This document shows positions 1-9,600 of a stretch of DNA of 64,000 nucleotides, one piece after another. The notes below the pieces were generated by a model. That model saw nothing but the letters and a program-made list of their open reading frames with translations, was not told the DNA's origin and searched no databases. Numbering within the stretch: the stretch's first letter is position 1; every line of letters starts with the position of its first letter. A program made the position numbers and the translations under genes. This DNA is from Nematostella vectensis (Eukaryota > Cnidaria > Anthozoa > Actiniaria > Edwardsiidae), in assembly GCF_932526225.1 (NCBI RefSeq), contig NC_064035.1, positions 8,667,296 to 8,731,295 on the forward strand, in the 5' to 3' direction.

Positions 1-59
1 CGCAATAAAGTTGATTCTGATTTGATAAAGCAATTAAACAATATATGCTGATTGGAAAT

Positions 60-2519
60 GGTAACGTAAATGACATGTAAAGTAACGTATATGACCTTCT
101 CAGTAGGATACACGATGCAACTCTTAACTTGTAAAATTTTGGTCAAATTTTCGCCTTTTAGTTATCATTAAAGGTTTTAAAGGTTCTGAACAATAACTTG
201 GTCATATTCATAATTTCTTAAACTTTTGCTACTAGTAACGTAAATGACAGTTTTCACATCCAAACAAAAAGAATCGTTTAAATGCTTTCAAGCGCTTAAC
301 TGTAAATATATATATATATATGAAAATACTTGGTTCTACTTACAGGTGATTTTAATTTGATATTTGGTGCTTCGATTTGAACCATCGTTTTTCTAAAACC
401 TCTATAAAAAACGGTAACGTAAATGACACTAAGGTAGGCGGAAGCGTGCCTCAACGAGCTCCAGTTTCCGTTTTACTACTTCGGGTGGGCGGCTCGATGA
501 CACATAAGATCATGTCCCTCTTGATCCAAATAACATCTTCGCGGGCAGGCCATGTGAAGCTGAAAGATTGAAGGGTAGTGCCACTACGTGACATAAAAGT
601 CATGAGAGCTTCGCCGTCCTCCTGGTCGATCTGCTGTACTTTGCCAACATACCAGTCCCCTTCGTAAGCGGCAGCGACAAAGTCGTCAACCTTTAGAGCG
701 AGCTCATTGCGTAGACTCAACGCACTGGGTGGAGTGAGCATGGCGGCTTTCCATGCACAATGGCTATCCTTTGGGCTGGAAAGGCAGTCGGGACAGTAAC
801 ACGAGGTGAGAACGGTGTGTCTGTCCACTGCGCATATGGCATGCATTGACATTGTGCCAGGGACAGTCTGGGTGCCATTGTACTTGTCCAGCCTTGCTGA
901 TGCCATTTTGAAGTCATCTGTTGAGTAGTAAATGTAGGTCACACTACTTTGATATTCGGTGGCCCAAACAAAGAAGCTGTGTGCATCGTCAATAACGACT
1001 TTGCCTGACCGCACCGCCTCGTCAGCCATCCGCTTGGCAGCTCCCCCGACACCATCACAGGGACCTTTTCCGTGCCCCGCTTCAAAATAGTTCCATCTTA
1101 CTGGGACTCCGAACTCTTCCTTGTGGTTCGCGACTATGGCGAAGATTGTCTTGTTTCTGTATTGTGATGTGGGACTATCCGTCCAATAGCGTACAATGGC
1201 CAGGTCAGGGACAAGATCCTTCAGGTCTTGATTCAGTCTCCCCAAGATGGCATACACGGCAGCTGCATTATGCGAGAGCTCTTCCGAAACAAAGGCAAAG
1301 CTCTTGTGCTCGAGGTCGTCTTTGCCTTCTGCCTTGTAATATACCACTGCTGGATGTAGGGAGACCATAGTGGGGCCATTCCAGTGAGCACTTTGCACCT
1401 TCTTGCAAGACTGGCAGTTGTAATTCTCGGCAAAGTCCATTTGAATTACAACATGTCCAGCTTGGAGGTTGCTTTTCAAACGCCGGTGTTTGGATGCTGG
1501 TGTGTAGTATTTTTGCACTCGGATTGACTCATTTTGTTGCCAATTTGAATCTTTCCCTTTTTTTCGTTCTCTGTAGGCGCGTTGAATCTCTGCTCTTGAT
1601 TTTCCCATTTTGATAAAACAATGACCATAAGATACAGCAATTTTCACAAAATTACAGAAAACTCATTCTGAAAGCTTTTTTAATTCTAAATAGTGGTCAT
1701 TTGATCCTTTTTTAAGTAGCCCACCAATTGTTAACTAGCGTGCCTCATCCATAATACTTTGTCAATTACGTTACTTTCAATGTCATTTACGTTACCACTG
1801 GCAAAAGCATGTGCTGAGCCTCACTATTCTAGATATTAGCTAATGCGTATGCATTAGTGCCTTTATCAGTCATTTAGCTTCACACAATACCATAGGCGTG
1901 GTATCTTACCTTAATTCTGCTTTTCGAGAAGTGAAAACCAAATTGAGTTTAAAAGTGAAGATAGAGTTGATACTTCTACCGCGAAGGTCATCGAAGGAAA
2001 GACTTGTATTACAGCTTGTTGGGCTTTAACTAAAACGTTAGATATCTTGGCAATTTAATCCTATACAAATTATCCTTATCTCGCTAGTGTGTGTGCACGT
2101 GCGCCCCATTAGACGATAGTACGTAAATTCTATTGTCATTTACGTTACGGTAACGTAATGTGACACTAGCATTTGTCAAGCTACTGTCTCTTCACGTTTC
2201 AACCAAATTAGATTATTATTTTTCTTTAAGATATTACTAAGGTCGCTCTGCAATGTGACACTGCTAACAAGACCTCCTAAGGTCTTAAAGCTTGGCAGTT
2301 GTGACCTAGATTGAGTAACGTAAGTGACAGTGCAGTAAAATTATTGCCAATTAGCTGGCATGAAGTGATGATTTCTTGAACACTTTGATTTTTATGAACA
2401 GTTCTTAATATTGGTTTGGGTCTTTGAGCCTTAAAGTTGTTATAAATATGTTTCAGGGCTTCTGTACGGATATACAAGAAATTATATTTCGATTTTTTGT
2501 GCCTGGTAACGTAAATGAC
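60..2519. mobile_element. Unnamed DNA transposon region with repeated 14-bp sites around a transposase-like gene
   Basis: Ten copies of GTAACGTAAATGAC or a close variant lie here and I saw none elsewhere in the window. Plus-strand copies start at 61, 82, 235, 414, 2150, 2315 and 2506; minus-strand copies start at 1761, 1782 and 2135. They bracket the transposase-like ORF at 451-1608. Several nearby same-motif sites on each side of a transposase gene is how subterminal transposase-binding sites look in other DNA transposons, so I infer that role. The copies at 2135 and 2150 form a near palindrome, which may be a terminus or the junction of two elements. I could not define terminal inverted repeats or a target-site duplication, and the left end may lie outside the window. 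Confidence 0.55.
451..1608 (-). CDS. Transposase-like protein, family not named
   Basis: An intact ORF of about 385 codons. I prefer the Met at 1608 over the one at 1647 because the protein then opens with a basic segment (MGKSRAEIQRAYRERKKGK), typical for this kind of protein. Visible motifs in order are a CxxC pair (NCQSCK), an acidic DFAENY motif, a TDSPTSQYRN motif, and a conserved glycine-rich block with GHGKGPCDGVGG. The two aspartates and the acidic residues near the GHGKG block could form a DDE/D-type RNase H-like active site, but that is inference. A C-terminal domain near residues 310-370 has a DFVAAAYEGDWYVGKV motif resembling a small barrel-type chromatin or RNA-binding fold. No introns and no breaks are visible, and the 14-bp sites around it suggest a recently active mobile element. 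I know similar unannotated proteins occur in animal genomes but cannot name the superfamily. Confidence 0.6.
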   Translation of the reverse strand: MGKSRAEIQRAYRERKKGKDSNWQQNESIRVQKYYTPASKHRRLKSNLQAGHVVIQMDFAENYNCQSCKKVQSAHWNGPTMVSLHPAVVYYKAEGKDDLEHKSFAFVSEELSHNAAAVYAILGRLNQDLKDLVPDLAIVRYWTDSPTSQYRNKTIFAIVANHKEEFGVPVRWNYFEAGHGKGPCDGVGGAAKRMADEAVRSGKVVIDDAHSFFVWATEYQSSVTYIYYSTDDFKMASARLDKYNGTQTVPGTMSMHAICAVDRHTVLTSCYCPDCLSSPKDSHCAWKAAMLTPPSALSLRNELALKVDDFVAAAYEGDWYVGKVQQIDQEDGEALMTFMSRSGTTLQSFSFTWPAREDVIWIKRDMILCVIEPPTRSSKTETGAR

Positions 2520-2684
2520 CCAAATCCACGTGACACTTGGATCACGGTCCAGTGTGTTGAGCAAACCAACAACGACAACCGTAACTTTAATTTAGGTGAG
2601 TCCTGAAACATGTATCTCCAAATTGTGACACAATTTAGGCAGCAACTACAGGCAGAACATCTCAAGTTTTCGGTTTAAACTTTG

Positions 2685-3394
2685 TTTATGCTTTTCTCTC
2701 GCTATTAAAAGGTAAAATGCTGCTTTTCCTGAAGCTAGTTTACTGGGCCCAACCCCGATCAATGCAGACCACACCATTGTATGGACTTAATTGGCTATGG
2801 GCCACGCCCAAAGCCGTATTTAATATAATTATTTATACTTTATATTTACAATATTTTTCAATTATCTTAGCCCAGTAAAGGTGAGGGCAACAAAACGCAA
2901 CCAACTTGACAACTCTAAAATCTGATAGTGTGAGGAGGAGAAAAAGGGGAGGTGGTGGGTCAAAAAACACTTCTGTTCTCAACGAGTTACAGAAGCCAAG
3001 TGATCCTTGCTAAGCGGTCACGTGTATGAGATAATGCACAATTAATTGACCCCCCTCTTTGTCCTCCTAACAACAGACATGGTGCTGACACGCGACCACA
3101 AATAATATTACATAACATACATGCTACTAAACAGTGCTCGAAATAAAGCATAAAAATTCTATTTGCAAACAAATATTTCCTTTATGCTTTTCTCTCGCTA
3201 TTAAAAGGTAAAATGCTGCTTTTCCTGAAGCTAGTTTACTGGGCCCAACCCCGATCAATGCAGACCACACCATTGTATGGACTTAATTGGCTATGGGCCA
3301 CGCCCAAAGCCGTATTTAATATAATTATTTATACTTTATATTTACAATATTTTTCAATTATCTTAGCCCAGTAAAGGTGAGGGCAACAAAACGC
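2685..3394 (-). repeat. Split direct repeats B, A and B of the Ngaro/PAT element
   Basis: A 214-bp block at 2685-2898 recurs without visible change at 3181-3394, offset by 496 bp. Between them, 3070-3183 is a 114-bp copy of the repeat at 6008-6121. The A and B blocks overlap by 3 bp at 3181-3183. These repeats serve as recombination partners during integration in this class of elements (known for the class). Confidence 0.85.
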
Positions 3395-3779
3395 CAAAAG
3401 CATCACAAACATGATGCTAGCCCCACCCAAAGGAAAAACAGCACATACTTAGGAAAAACAACCTTATTGATAACTATAATCCAACTGTTATTGACAAATC
3501 ATTGGCTCTGAAATAGAGAACCCCGCTGCCCTTGCTAGACAAGGCCCGACTTCAGAGCCAAGAATGAATGGCAACTGCCCTTGCAAGTTGCGTAAAAGGT
3601 ATGCAGCATTAAACCTGCCGCCTTTGCTAGCAAGATACAAAGTTGAAAATGTTAATGTACTCTTGACCCGGAAATGCTATCTCCGCTGCCCTTGCGAGAC
3701 AAAGAATCAGTTCACGGCCAAGAGTGAAGGACAACTCCCCCTGCAAGTTGCCTTCTGGTTCTAAACAGTTGAGGACACT

Positions 3780-4170
3780 GATTGGATGCGAATATATTTA
3801 AGAAATGTATTGGATTTCCAGCGGCCTAAGGCCCTAATCTGCGCATCGGACGTGCCAGCATCTGCAGCATTAGAAGCAGCCCTATTCTAAAACTATGGCC
3901 CTTGTATCTGGAGGGGTCCAACCCACATGATTTAATGGCAACTGAAAGCCTGTCCGTAAATTCTGATCTAGGTACAGGGGAACCATCCGCAGAAATAAAA
4001 ATAGGTCCTGGCCCACTACCCCGGAGAGATAAATACTTCATAATATGTTGTACCGGACAAACATCATTCCTTCGCGAGACTTCGATTGAAAATGGGTGCT
4101 GATTGTAACTATGCTTAAAATTACCAAAGGTAAGCTTAAGAGCTACAATTTCTTTTTGTTCATTGACCAT
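3780..4170 (-). pseudogene. Tyrosine recombinase of the Ngaro/PAT element, frameshifted
   Basis: The frame contains the region leading into the catalytic core of a phage-integrase-like tyrosine recombinase, including the GHSFR box (His-x-x-Arg). Just after this box, near 3880, the frame changes: the downstream segment that would carry the last conserved residues and the catalytic tyrosine continues in another frame to about 3780, consistent with a one-base deletion. The upstream Arg box lies in a different segment or has been lost. The product is therefore non-functional as read. Confidence 0.8.
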
Positions 4171-4230
4171 TTTGGTATTTGATGGATAGCAAGAAGAGGA
4201 TTACCTTTGTTACCCGAGGAGGTGGTTATC

Positions 4231-5190
4231 TCACCAACTCGTAAGAAGGCATGAAAAGCTAAACCCAATGTAATGCAAAGGCGAATTGATGCCTATTGTC
4301 AAATCGATAAGTCTCCTAAGAAATGCACGGCCTGGGACCACCACTGAATATGCAAAGTTCAGTAGGCCATTCAAAGACTGTAGTTCCCTCAATATGACTT
4401 TCCTCCTAGTCAGAAATTTAGAGATGGTATCTAAACACTTCTGAATCTTGTCTACAGGCAGCCGTGCTGCAAACAGTATAGTATCTAGTTCAATTCCAGC
4501 AAAGGATAATGTAGTGGAAGGCCCAAGTGTCTTTTCCGGGGCTATTGGGACCCCCAAATAATTACAAACATCCAAAATTAAATTCAAATACATGACATCC
4601 AAGTGTTGACTTGGGGAAATGAAAAGAAAATCATCTAGTAGGTGGACTACCTGTGGTATTTGCAATTTCTCCAAAGCTATCCACTCCAAGGCAGTGCTGA
4701 ATATCTCAAATGTTTTGCAAGAGCTAGAGCAGCCCATGGGCATGCAACGATCATGATAGTAAAACCCTTTCCATTGCATACCAAGTAAATTATAATCCTG
4801 AGGTCGGATAGGAATAATTCTAAAGGCATTGTTATGTCGGTTTTAGTCAAAAAACACCCCCGCCCTGCAGCCTTAATCTTGGAAATGATTAAATGCCATC
4901 ATTCAGTCCCCAGGCAACTTCTCGGGTACCAAACCTAGGGGCGAAACCCTGAAAGGGACCAAGGGTGGAGTGACGAAAGGTCCGGCTAAACGCCCAGCTT
5001 GCAATTCTTTTACAAGTTTTTGATCTATGGCCTCAGGATTGTCCTTGGTGGACAACAAGTTACCAGAAACTGCCGACTCACGACTGCCCTCATAGTGCAA
5101 AGCAAAACCAAAATGAAAAGCGTTGAAAAGAATAGAAACCTTAACAGCATCATAACCTACTAATAACGAGGCCAACCTATCAGTACTGAC
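4231..5190 (-). pseudogene. Reverse transcriptase of the Ngaro/PAT element, broken
   Basis: The segment 4231-4779 carries the catalytic HLLDDFLFI motif (the YxDD-equivalent box) and the downstream SFAGIELD region typical of DIRS/Ngaro reverse transcriptases. The N-terminal part of the domain (about 4903-5190, with a GLVPEKLPGD motif) lies upstream in a frame that ends in a stop near 4900. Between about 4780 and 4900 the RT sequence is spread over different frames with several stops. The enzyme cannot be made from this copy without correction. Confidence 0.8.
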
Positions 5191-5203
5191 AGGAGTGGGT
5201 AGC

Positions 5204-6037
5204 TCAAGACCTTGGTTGTTGTGGATTAGCCTGGGGCCTTGCAGCCGGGGACGGATTGGATGTTCTCTTAGGGGCACGAAAAGTACTGGCCCCTGGCCTG
5301 TGGTCGCCATCACACTTATGGCACTTGTGTTTGTAACCACAGTCACCTGAACATGGGTTACCCCTACTAAATCGATAGCAATATCCCTTGACAAGACTGT
5401 TCCCCCTCAAATTCCGGCTCTCCTCCTGCTGCGGTTTAGCTGAAGAAGGTAGGGCAGGTCGCTGTGACCGGAGCCAGAGCTCCCAGTGCGTGTTTTGCCA
5501 GGGGTAAGCACTTGGTTGACCCTGGCGCAAAAACCTAAAATTCTCATCGTAGTACCTCCAATCATGTCCCCGGCTGGCAAGGTCCTGAATGGTCTCACCG
5601 TATTTCATGAGAGCAGGGGCCTCATGAGAATACTTTTGGGTATAGACACCCACAAAAATATGGAAACATGATACCCAATTCTCTATGCTTAAATATTTTT
5701 TGGTTTTACTGACTGGCTCAACGTTTAACGCTGGCATGGACCCATTTTGGGAGGCTGAGAGAGTAAGCTGGTATTTCCCGTCTAGGATGGGATTGGTCAG
5801 CAGCAGCCCAAACTCTACAAACTCGTTTTGCCAAATTTTGGCTTTCAACTTATCGGATACCCTGGCATCTACCGGCAAACTGGGAGAGGAGAAGAGGTTA
5901 CCTGGCATGGCAGCAGGACCTGTACCTTGCATCGCAAGTTGGCCGGTGTGAGCTGCTCGTGCTGCGGCAATAGCCTCCTCCACACTCACTTCACTTGGAC
6001 GACTGTTACAACAGACATGGTGCTGACACGCGACCAC
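5204..6037 (-). CDS. Gag-like ORF of the Ngaro/PAT element
   Basis: A 277-codon frame with a C-terminal cysteine/histidine cluster (CYRFSRGNPCSGDCGYKHKC, then CDGDHRPG) like the nucleic-acid-binding knuckles of DIRS/Ngaro gag proteins. The middle contains a WVSCFHIFVGVYTQK segment, also typical of the capsid-like part. It overlaps the start of the RT frame by about 190 bases, as is common in these elements. The N-terminus reads into repeat A, so the true start is uncertain. Confidence 0.7.
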   Translation of the reverse strand: MVACQHHVCCNSRPSEVSVEEAIAAARAAHTGQLAMQGTGPAAMPGNLFSSPSLPVDARVSDKLKAKIWQNEFVEFGLLLTNPILDGKYQLTLSASQNGSMPALNVEPVSKTKKYLSIENWVSCFHIFVGVYTQKYSHEAPALMKYGETIQDLASRGHDWRYYDENFRFLRQGQPSAYPWQNTHWELWLRSQRPALPSSAKPQQEESRNLRGNSLVKGYCYRFSRGNPCSGDCGYKHKCHKCDGDHRPGASTFRAPKRTSNPSPAARPQANPQQPRS

Positions 6038-6121
6038 AAATAATATTACATAACATACATGCTACTAAACAGTGCTCGAAATAAAGCATAAAAATTCTAT
6101 TTGCAAACAAATATTTCCTTT
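6008..6121 (-). repeat. 5' repeat A of the Ngaro/PAT element
   Basis: 114 bp identical by eye to 3070-3183. It lies just upstream of, and slightly inside, the start of the gag-like ORF on the minus strand, as expected for the 5' member of a split direct repeat pair. Confidence 0.85.
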
Positions 6122-6343
6122 TTTATTCTTGTGACATATGGTTTTCGTATAGCGTTACATGTTCAGAGGTCAATATTTTGTAATATGTCGAACTTTTTAC
6201 ACAGAAAACTTAAAACAAAATCTCCCATAGACCCAAACTCTTCGCAAAATCACACATCTCTCAAGAAATTGCGCCTAAATACAAAATGTAGAGCTATATA
6301 TACGTGTGACATCAATGGTACCCGTTAACTAAGAATGAGTGAT

Positions 6344-6625
6344 ATATATATATATAATGCGTGAGTGCAGGCGTTCATATAACAGTGCTCAATACTGACA
6401 CTAGTGATAACCTATACGGTGTAGAGCGGGATATATCTTGGTTTGTTTTTTTCCTACAAGCCAAGATATATATAACACTATACACCGCTCTACTTTCGAG
6501 TATTGAGCACTTTCTATGAAAGCCTTCAACCATCATTTTATATATATATATATATACACCGTTCTCCTGTATCATAATCATCTGGCATACATTATAAAGG
6601 ATTTCGAATATGACAAACATCAAGT
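6344..6625 (-). mobile_element. Penelope-like element end fragments, joined
   Basis: On the minus strand this holds two end modules that also occur, in the same order, at 50040-50230: one with the TTGAGCACTG and CGCTCTAC strings and one with the AAAGTGCTCAATACTCG string, each beside a (TA)n tract. The centre (6429-6502) is an inverted repeat around the AAGATATAT motif. No coding sequence or ribozyme core is present. It lies just downstream of the last visible TOP2 exon. Confidence 0.6.
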
Positions 6626-6667
6626 CCCTATTTAGCCCTGTTTATGCAAGTTACATAACTTTTTTAC

Positions 6668-9600
6668 CTCAGAAAGTCCTTGCTCCCTGCGCCACTTTCG
6701 TTCTTCAAGACCTCTTGTTAACCAGTCCTTCCTCTCTTGGATCTTTTTCTTGCTGAAGGCCTAGAAGACATATGAGGAATAAAGGAGTTATATCTTGTCC
6801 TTGACATGTATGTTGTTCCACTGAACACATGAAAATAGCCTTATCTCACCATGACAGCAAACCCATCTCACCATGACAATAGCCTCGTCTCACCGTGACA
6901 ACAAACCCATCTCGTCACCATGACAAAAGCCCCCTCTTACCATGACAATAGCCTCATCGTCATGAGGTCCTTCATACTTGAAGTTGATCTTGTGGCGTTC
7001 CATGTCTGAGAAATACTCCTTAGCCTCCTTAGGGGTGCTCGTACCCAAACCCTTATAGTACTTCACTTTCCATGACTTATGGTTTGCATTGCCAGCCTTC
7101 CACTCTTCATACTCGGGAATGCTGTAGAAGGAATGCTCCTCTTTGCCTTTGGACACCTGGACATCAAGAAACATTCAAAGGTGAGCATCTGAAGCACTGC
7201 TTACATACAACTCTCACAATATTACTAGTTCTAGTTCAATATTACAAGTTCTATTGTACATGGTAGTCCCCCTTCTAGTGCTACCCTGGCAGGCTCCCTG
7301 TGAGGTCAGAAAAACTGTCATTCTGATGCAATCTGTAGGGACATAGGGATCCCTCTGAAGGATCTGCCAAGTGCAACAGTAGATGGTAGGGTTTTGAGAA
7401 AGAATGTGTGGGTTATCTCAGTCGGAATTAAAATGAGTACAGATGGCAGGGTCGTAGATAGCATGGGGGCAAGAGGAGGAGGGACAGCAAGCACAACGGT
7501 AGATGGTAGGGCGTGGAGGGAGAATGTGTGGGTCATCTCAGGTGAGACTAAGATGTGTGCACATTGCAGGGTCATAGATAGCATGGGGGCAAGAGGAGGG
7601 ACAGCTACCTCCTCAGAAGAGCAGAAATTTTACTAAAGACTAATGTCTGAGGCATGCCCCCCCCCCTGAACAACGTTTTCTAGCTATGGCCTTGCATGGT
7701 GGACAAGCAGGTCATCATGTATGCAACATAATTTGTAGGACGTAATTGGGCAAACCCAAGCCAAAACAATTTGATGGGGACTCTTATTTCAACACCTTAT
7801 GTCATATTGAGCATTCCAACAAAGGTAAAAAATAAGGGTTTGTGAGACGTTATATTTCCAATATCAATGCAGTATTATAACATGAACCTTGACAATTGGT
7901 GTGATGAATTGCTCAACAAATCCCAACTTGAGTAGCCCTGGCCAATTGCTATGGATGAAATTAATGACCAGCCCCTTGATGTGGGATCCGTCCTGGTCCT
8001 GATCGGTCATGATCATCAGATGGCCGTAGCGCAGTGACTTCAGGTCATCCTCACTCTTGTACTTCTTGTTGTACTGGAGGCCTGTGATCTTTATGATGTT
8101 GTTGATCTCAGCATTGTCCAAAATCTAGACACACAAGCAAAAACACAACAAGAAATCAAGTTTTTGCACAACTTTAAGCACCCTTCAGGGACACATGGAA
8201 AGCTTTTCAATTTCTACATCAGTCACACAGTTGAGACAAGCTATGATATGGGAAAATCTAACGCATGATGAAGGAATTCTATTTCAAGTGATATTCAAGT
8301 GATGTTGTGTACAAGAGAGAGTCTTGGCAGTGAGCTTTCAACCCACCTCCCCCAGCACCCCTAACACTAGTGATAACCGTGTGGTCACACTTACCTGTTT
8401 GTGAGAAGCTTCTCTCACATTCAGCAGTTTACCCCTCAAGGGAAACACTCCATAACGATCCCTGCCAACAATGCTAAGTCCGCTGATAGCCAGCGTCTTG
8501 GCTGAATCTCCCTCGGTGAGGATGAGCGTACAGTGCCGAGAGTTCTTACCACCAGCATCATTAGCATCATCAAGCTTTGGGATTCCTCTGATCTTGCTGT
8601 GTTTACTTCCGCTGCACTTCTTGTTGAGTTGAGCCTGTAGAAAAAAAAATTGTTTAAGACAGATGGCTTATGTCGAAATATACCATACTATTTTGTTCTT
8701 TTTTTATTTTCGCAAATCTTAAATTTCGCGAAACTTTCCTCAGCACATTTCACAATTGTGTAGAAAATTTGTGTTTGCAGGGTTCATTTTTGAGAATTAT
8801 TTGAGGTTCAAGTGACATTCAAGAGACTGGGTCGAGTAAATTCCAACATGGCGGACAACAAGGTAGGCAGCATAAATAATTGCTGTTTTTCTGGCGGGTT
8901 TCTGGGCTTATTTCCTCATAAAATACATGATGAGGAAATCAAAGATATTCTTCGTTTGGAAAACCCTTCACTACTGTATGTTATTTTAAAGCAATTCTGT
9001 GACTGTTTCTCACCTACAAAGGGATCGCCCCATTTTTGTATTGATTTCCGCTTTTCATTATACCGAGAATAGGTTCCGCATATTATACGCACCCCAATTT
9101 TTTTGGAAGTTAAAAAGTGTGCATTATACGCCAGGAAATATGGTATCCATTACTGTTACGTGTCCTCCCTGAAATATCTTAATAGAACCTTTGACAATTT
9201 TTCAAGGTACAGTATGAGCATGTTGAGCTAAGGCCTGTAGTAAAATACTAAGTCATTTTTGTGTGGTGCTTATTACAAATGCCTTTAAACACATTAATCA
9301 TGTCGCGGTTTAGGAAAGTGACTATATATAGATATCCAACTTAGTAGGTAGCCCTCCAGGTGCTGGATGAATGTTTAACAATTTACCTTTTCCTTGAACC
9401 TCATCCAGTTCATAACGTTTTCCATCACTCCACTGTTCTGTACCTGAGGAGAGAGAATAACAAATATTCAATGGCTGCACATTGTATTTTAGAAGAAGGG
9501 GTATTACAAGTGAAAAATATCATAATGAGGGCGCATAATTGGAAAGGAGGTATGAAAAAGACCTTTAGGGAGAGAGGGGCTAAAGCCTGATGCACTGCCC

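Larger units (their letters stand above)
2685..6121 (-). mobile_element. Ngaro/PAT-type tyrosine-recombinase retrotransposon, decayed
   Basis: Read on the minus strand the element is: repeat A (6121-6008), gag-like ORF, reverse transcriptase, tyrosine recombinase, repeat B (3394-3181), repeat A again (3183-3070), spacer, repeat B again (2898-2685). This A-ORFs-B-A-B order is the split direct repeat layout known from Ngaro and PAT elements, as opposed to the inverted repeats of DIRS1. Both repeat pairs look identical by eye, which suggests a recent insertion, yet the RT and recombinase frames are broken. That combination suggests it was copied as a non-autonomous element. It lies in what is probably a large intron of the TOP2 gene. 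Between B and the recombinase (3520-3760) there are two loosely similar modules sharing the string GCTGCCCTTGC. Confidence 0.85.
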
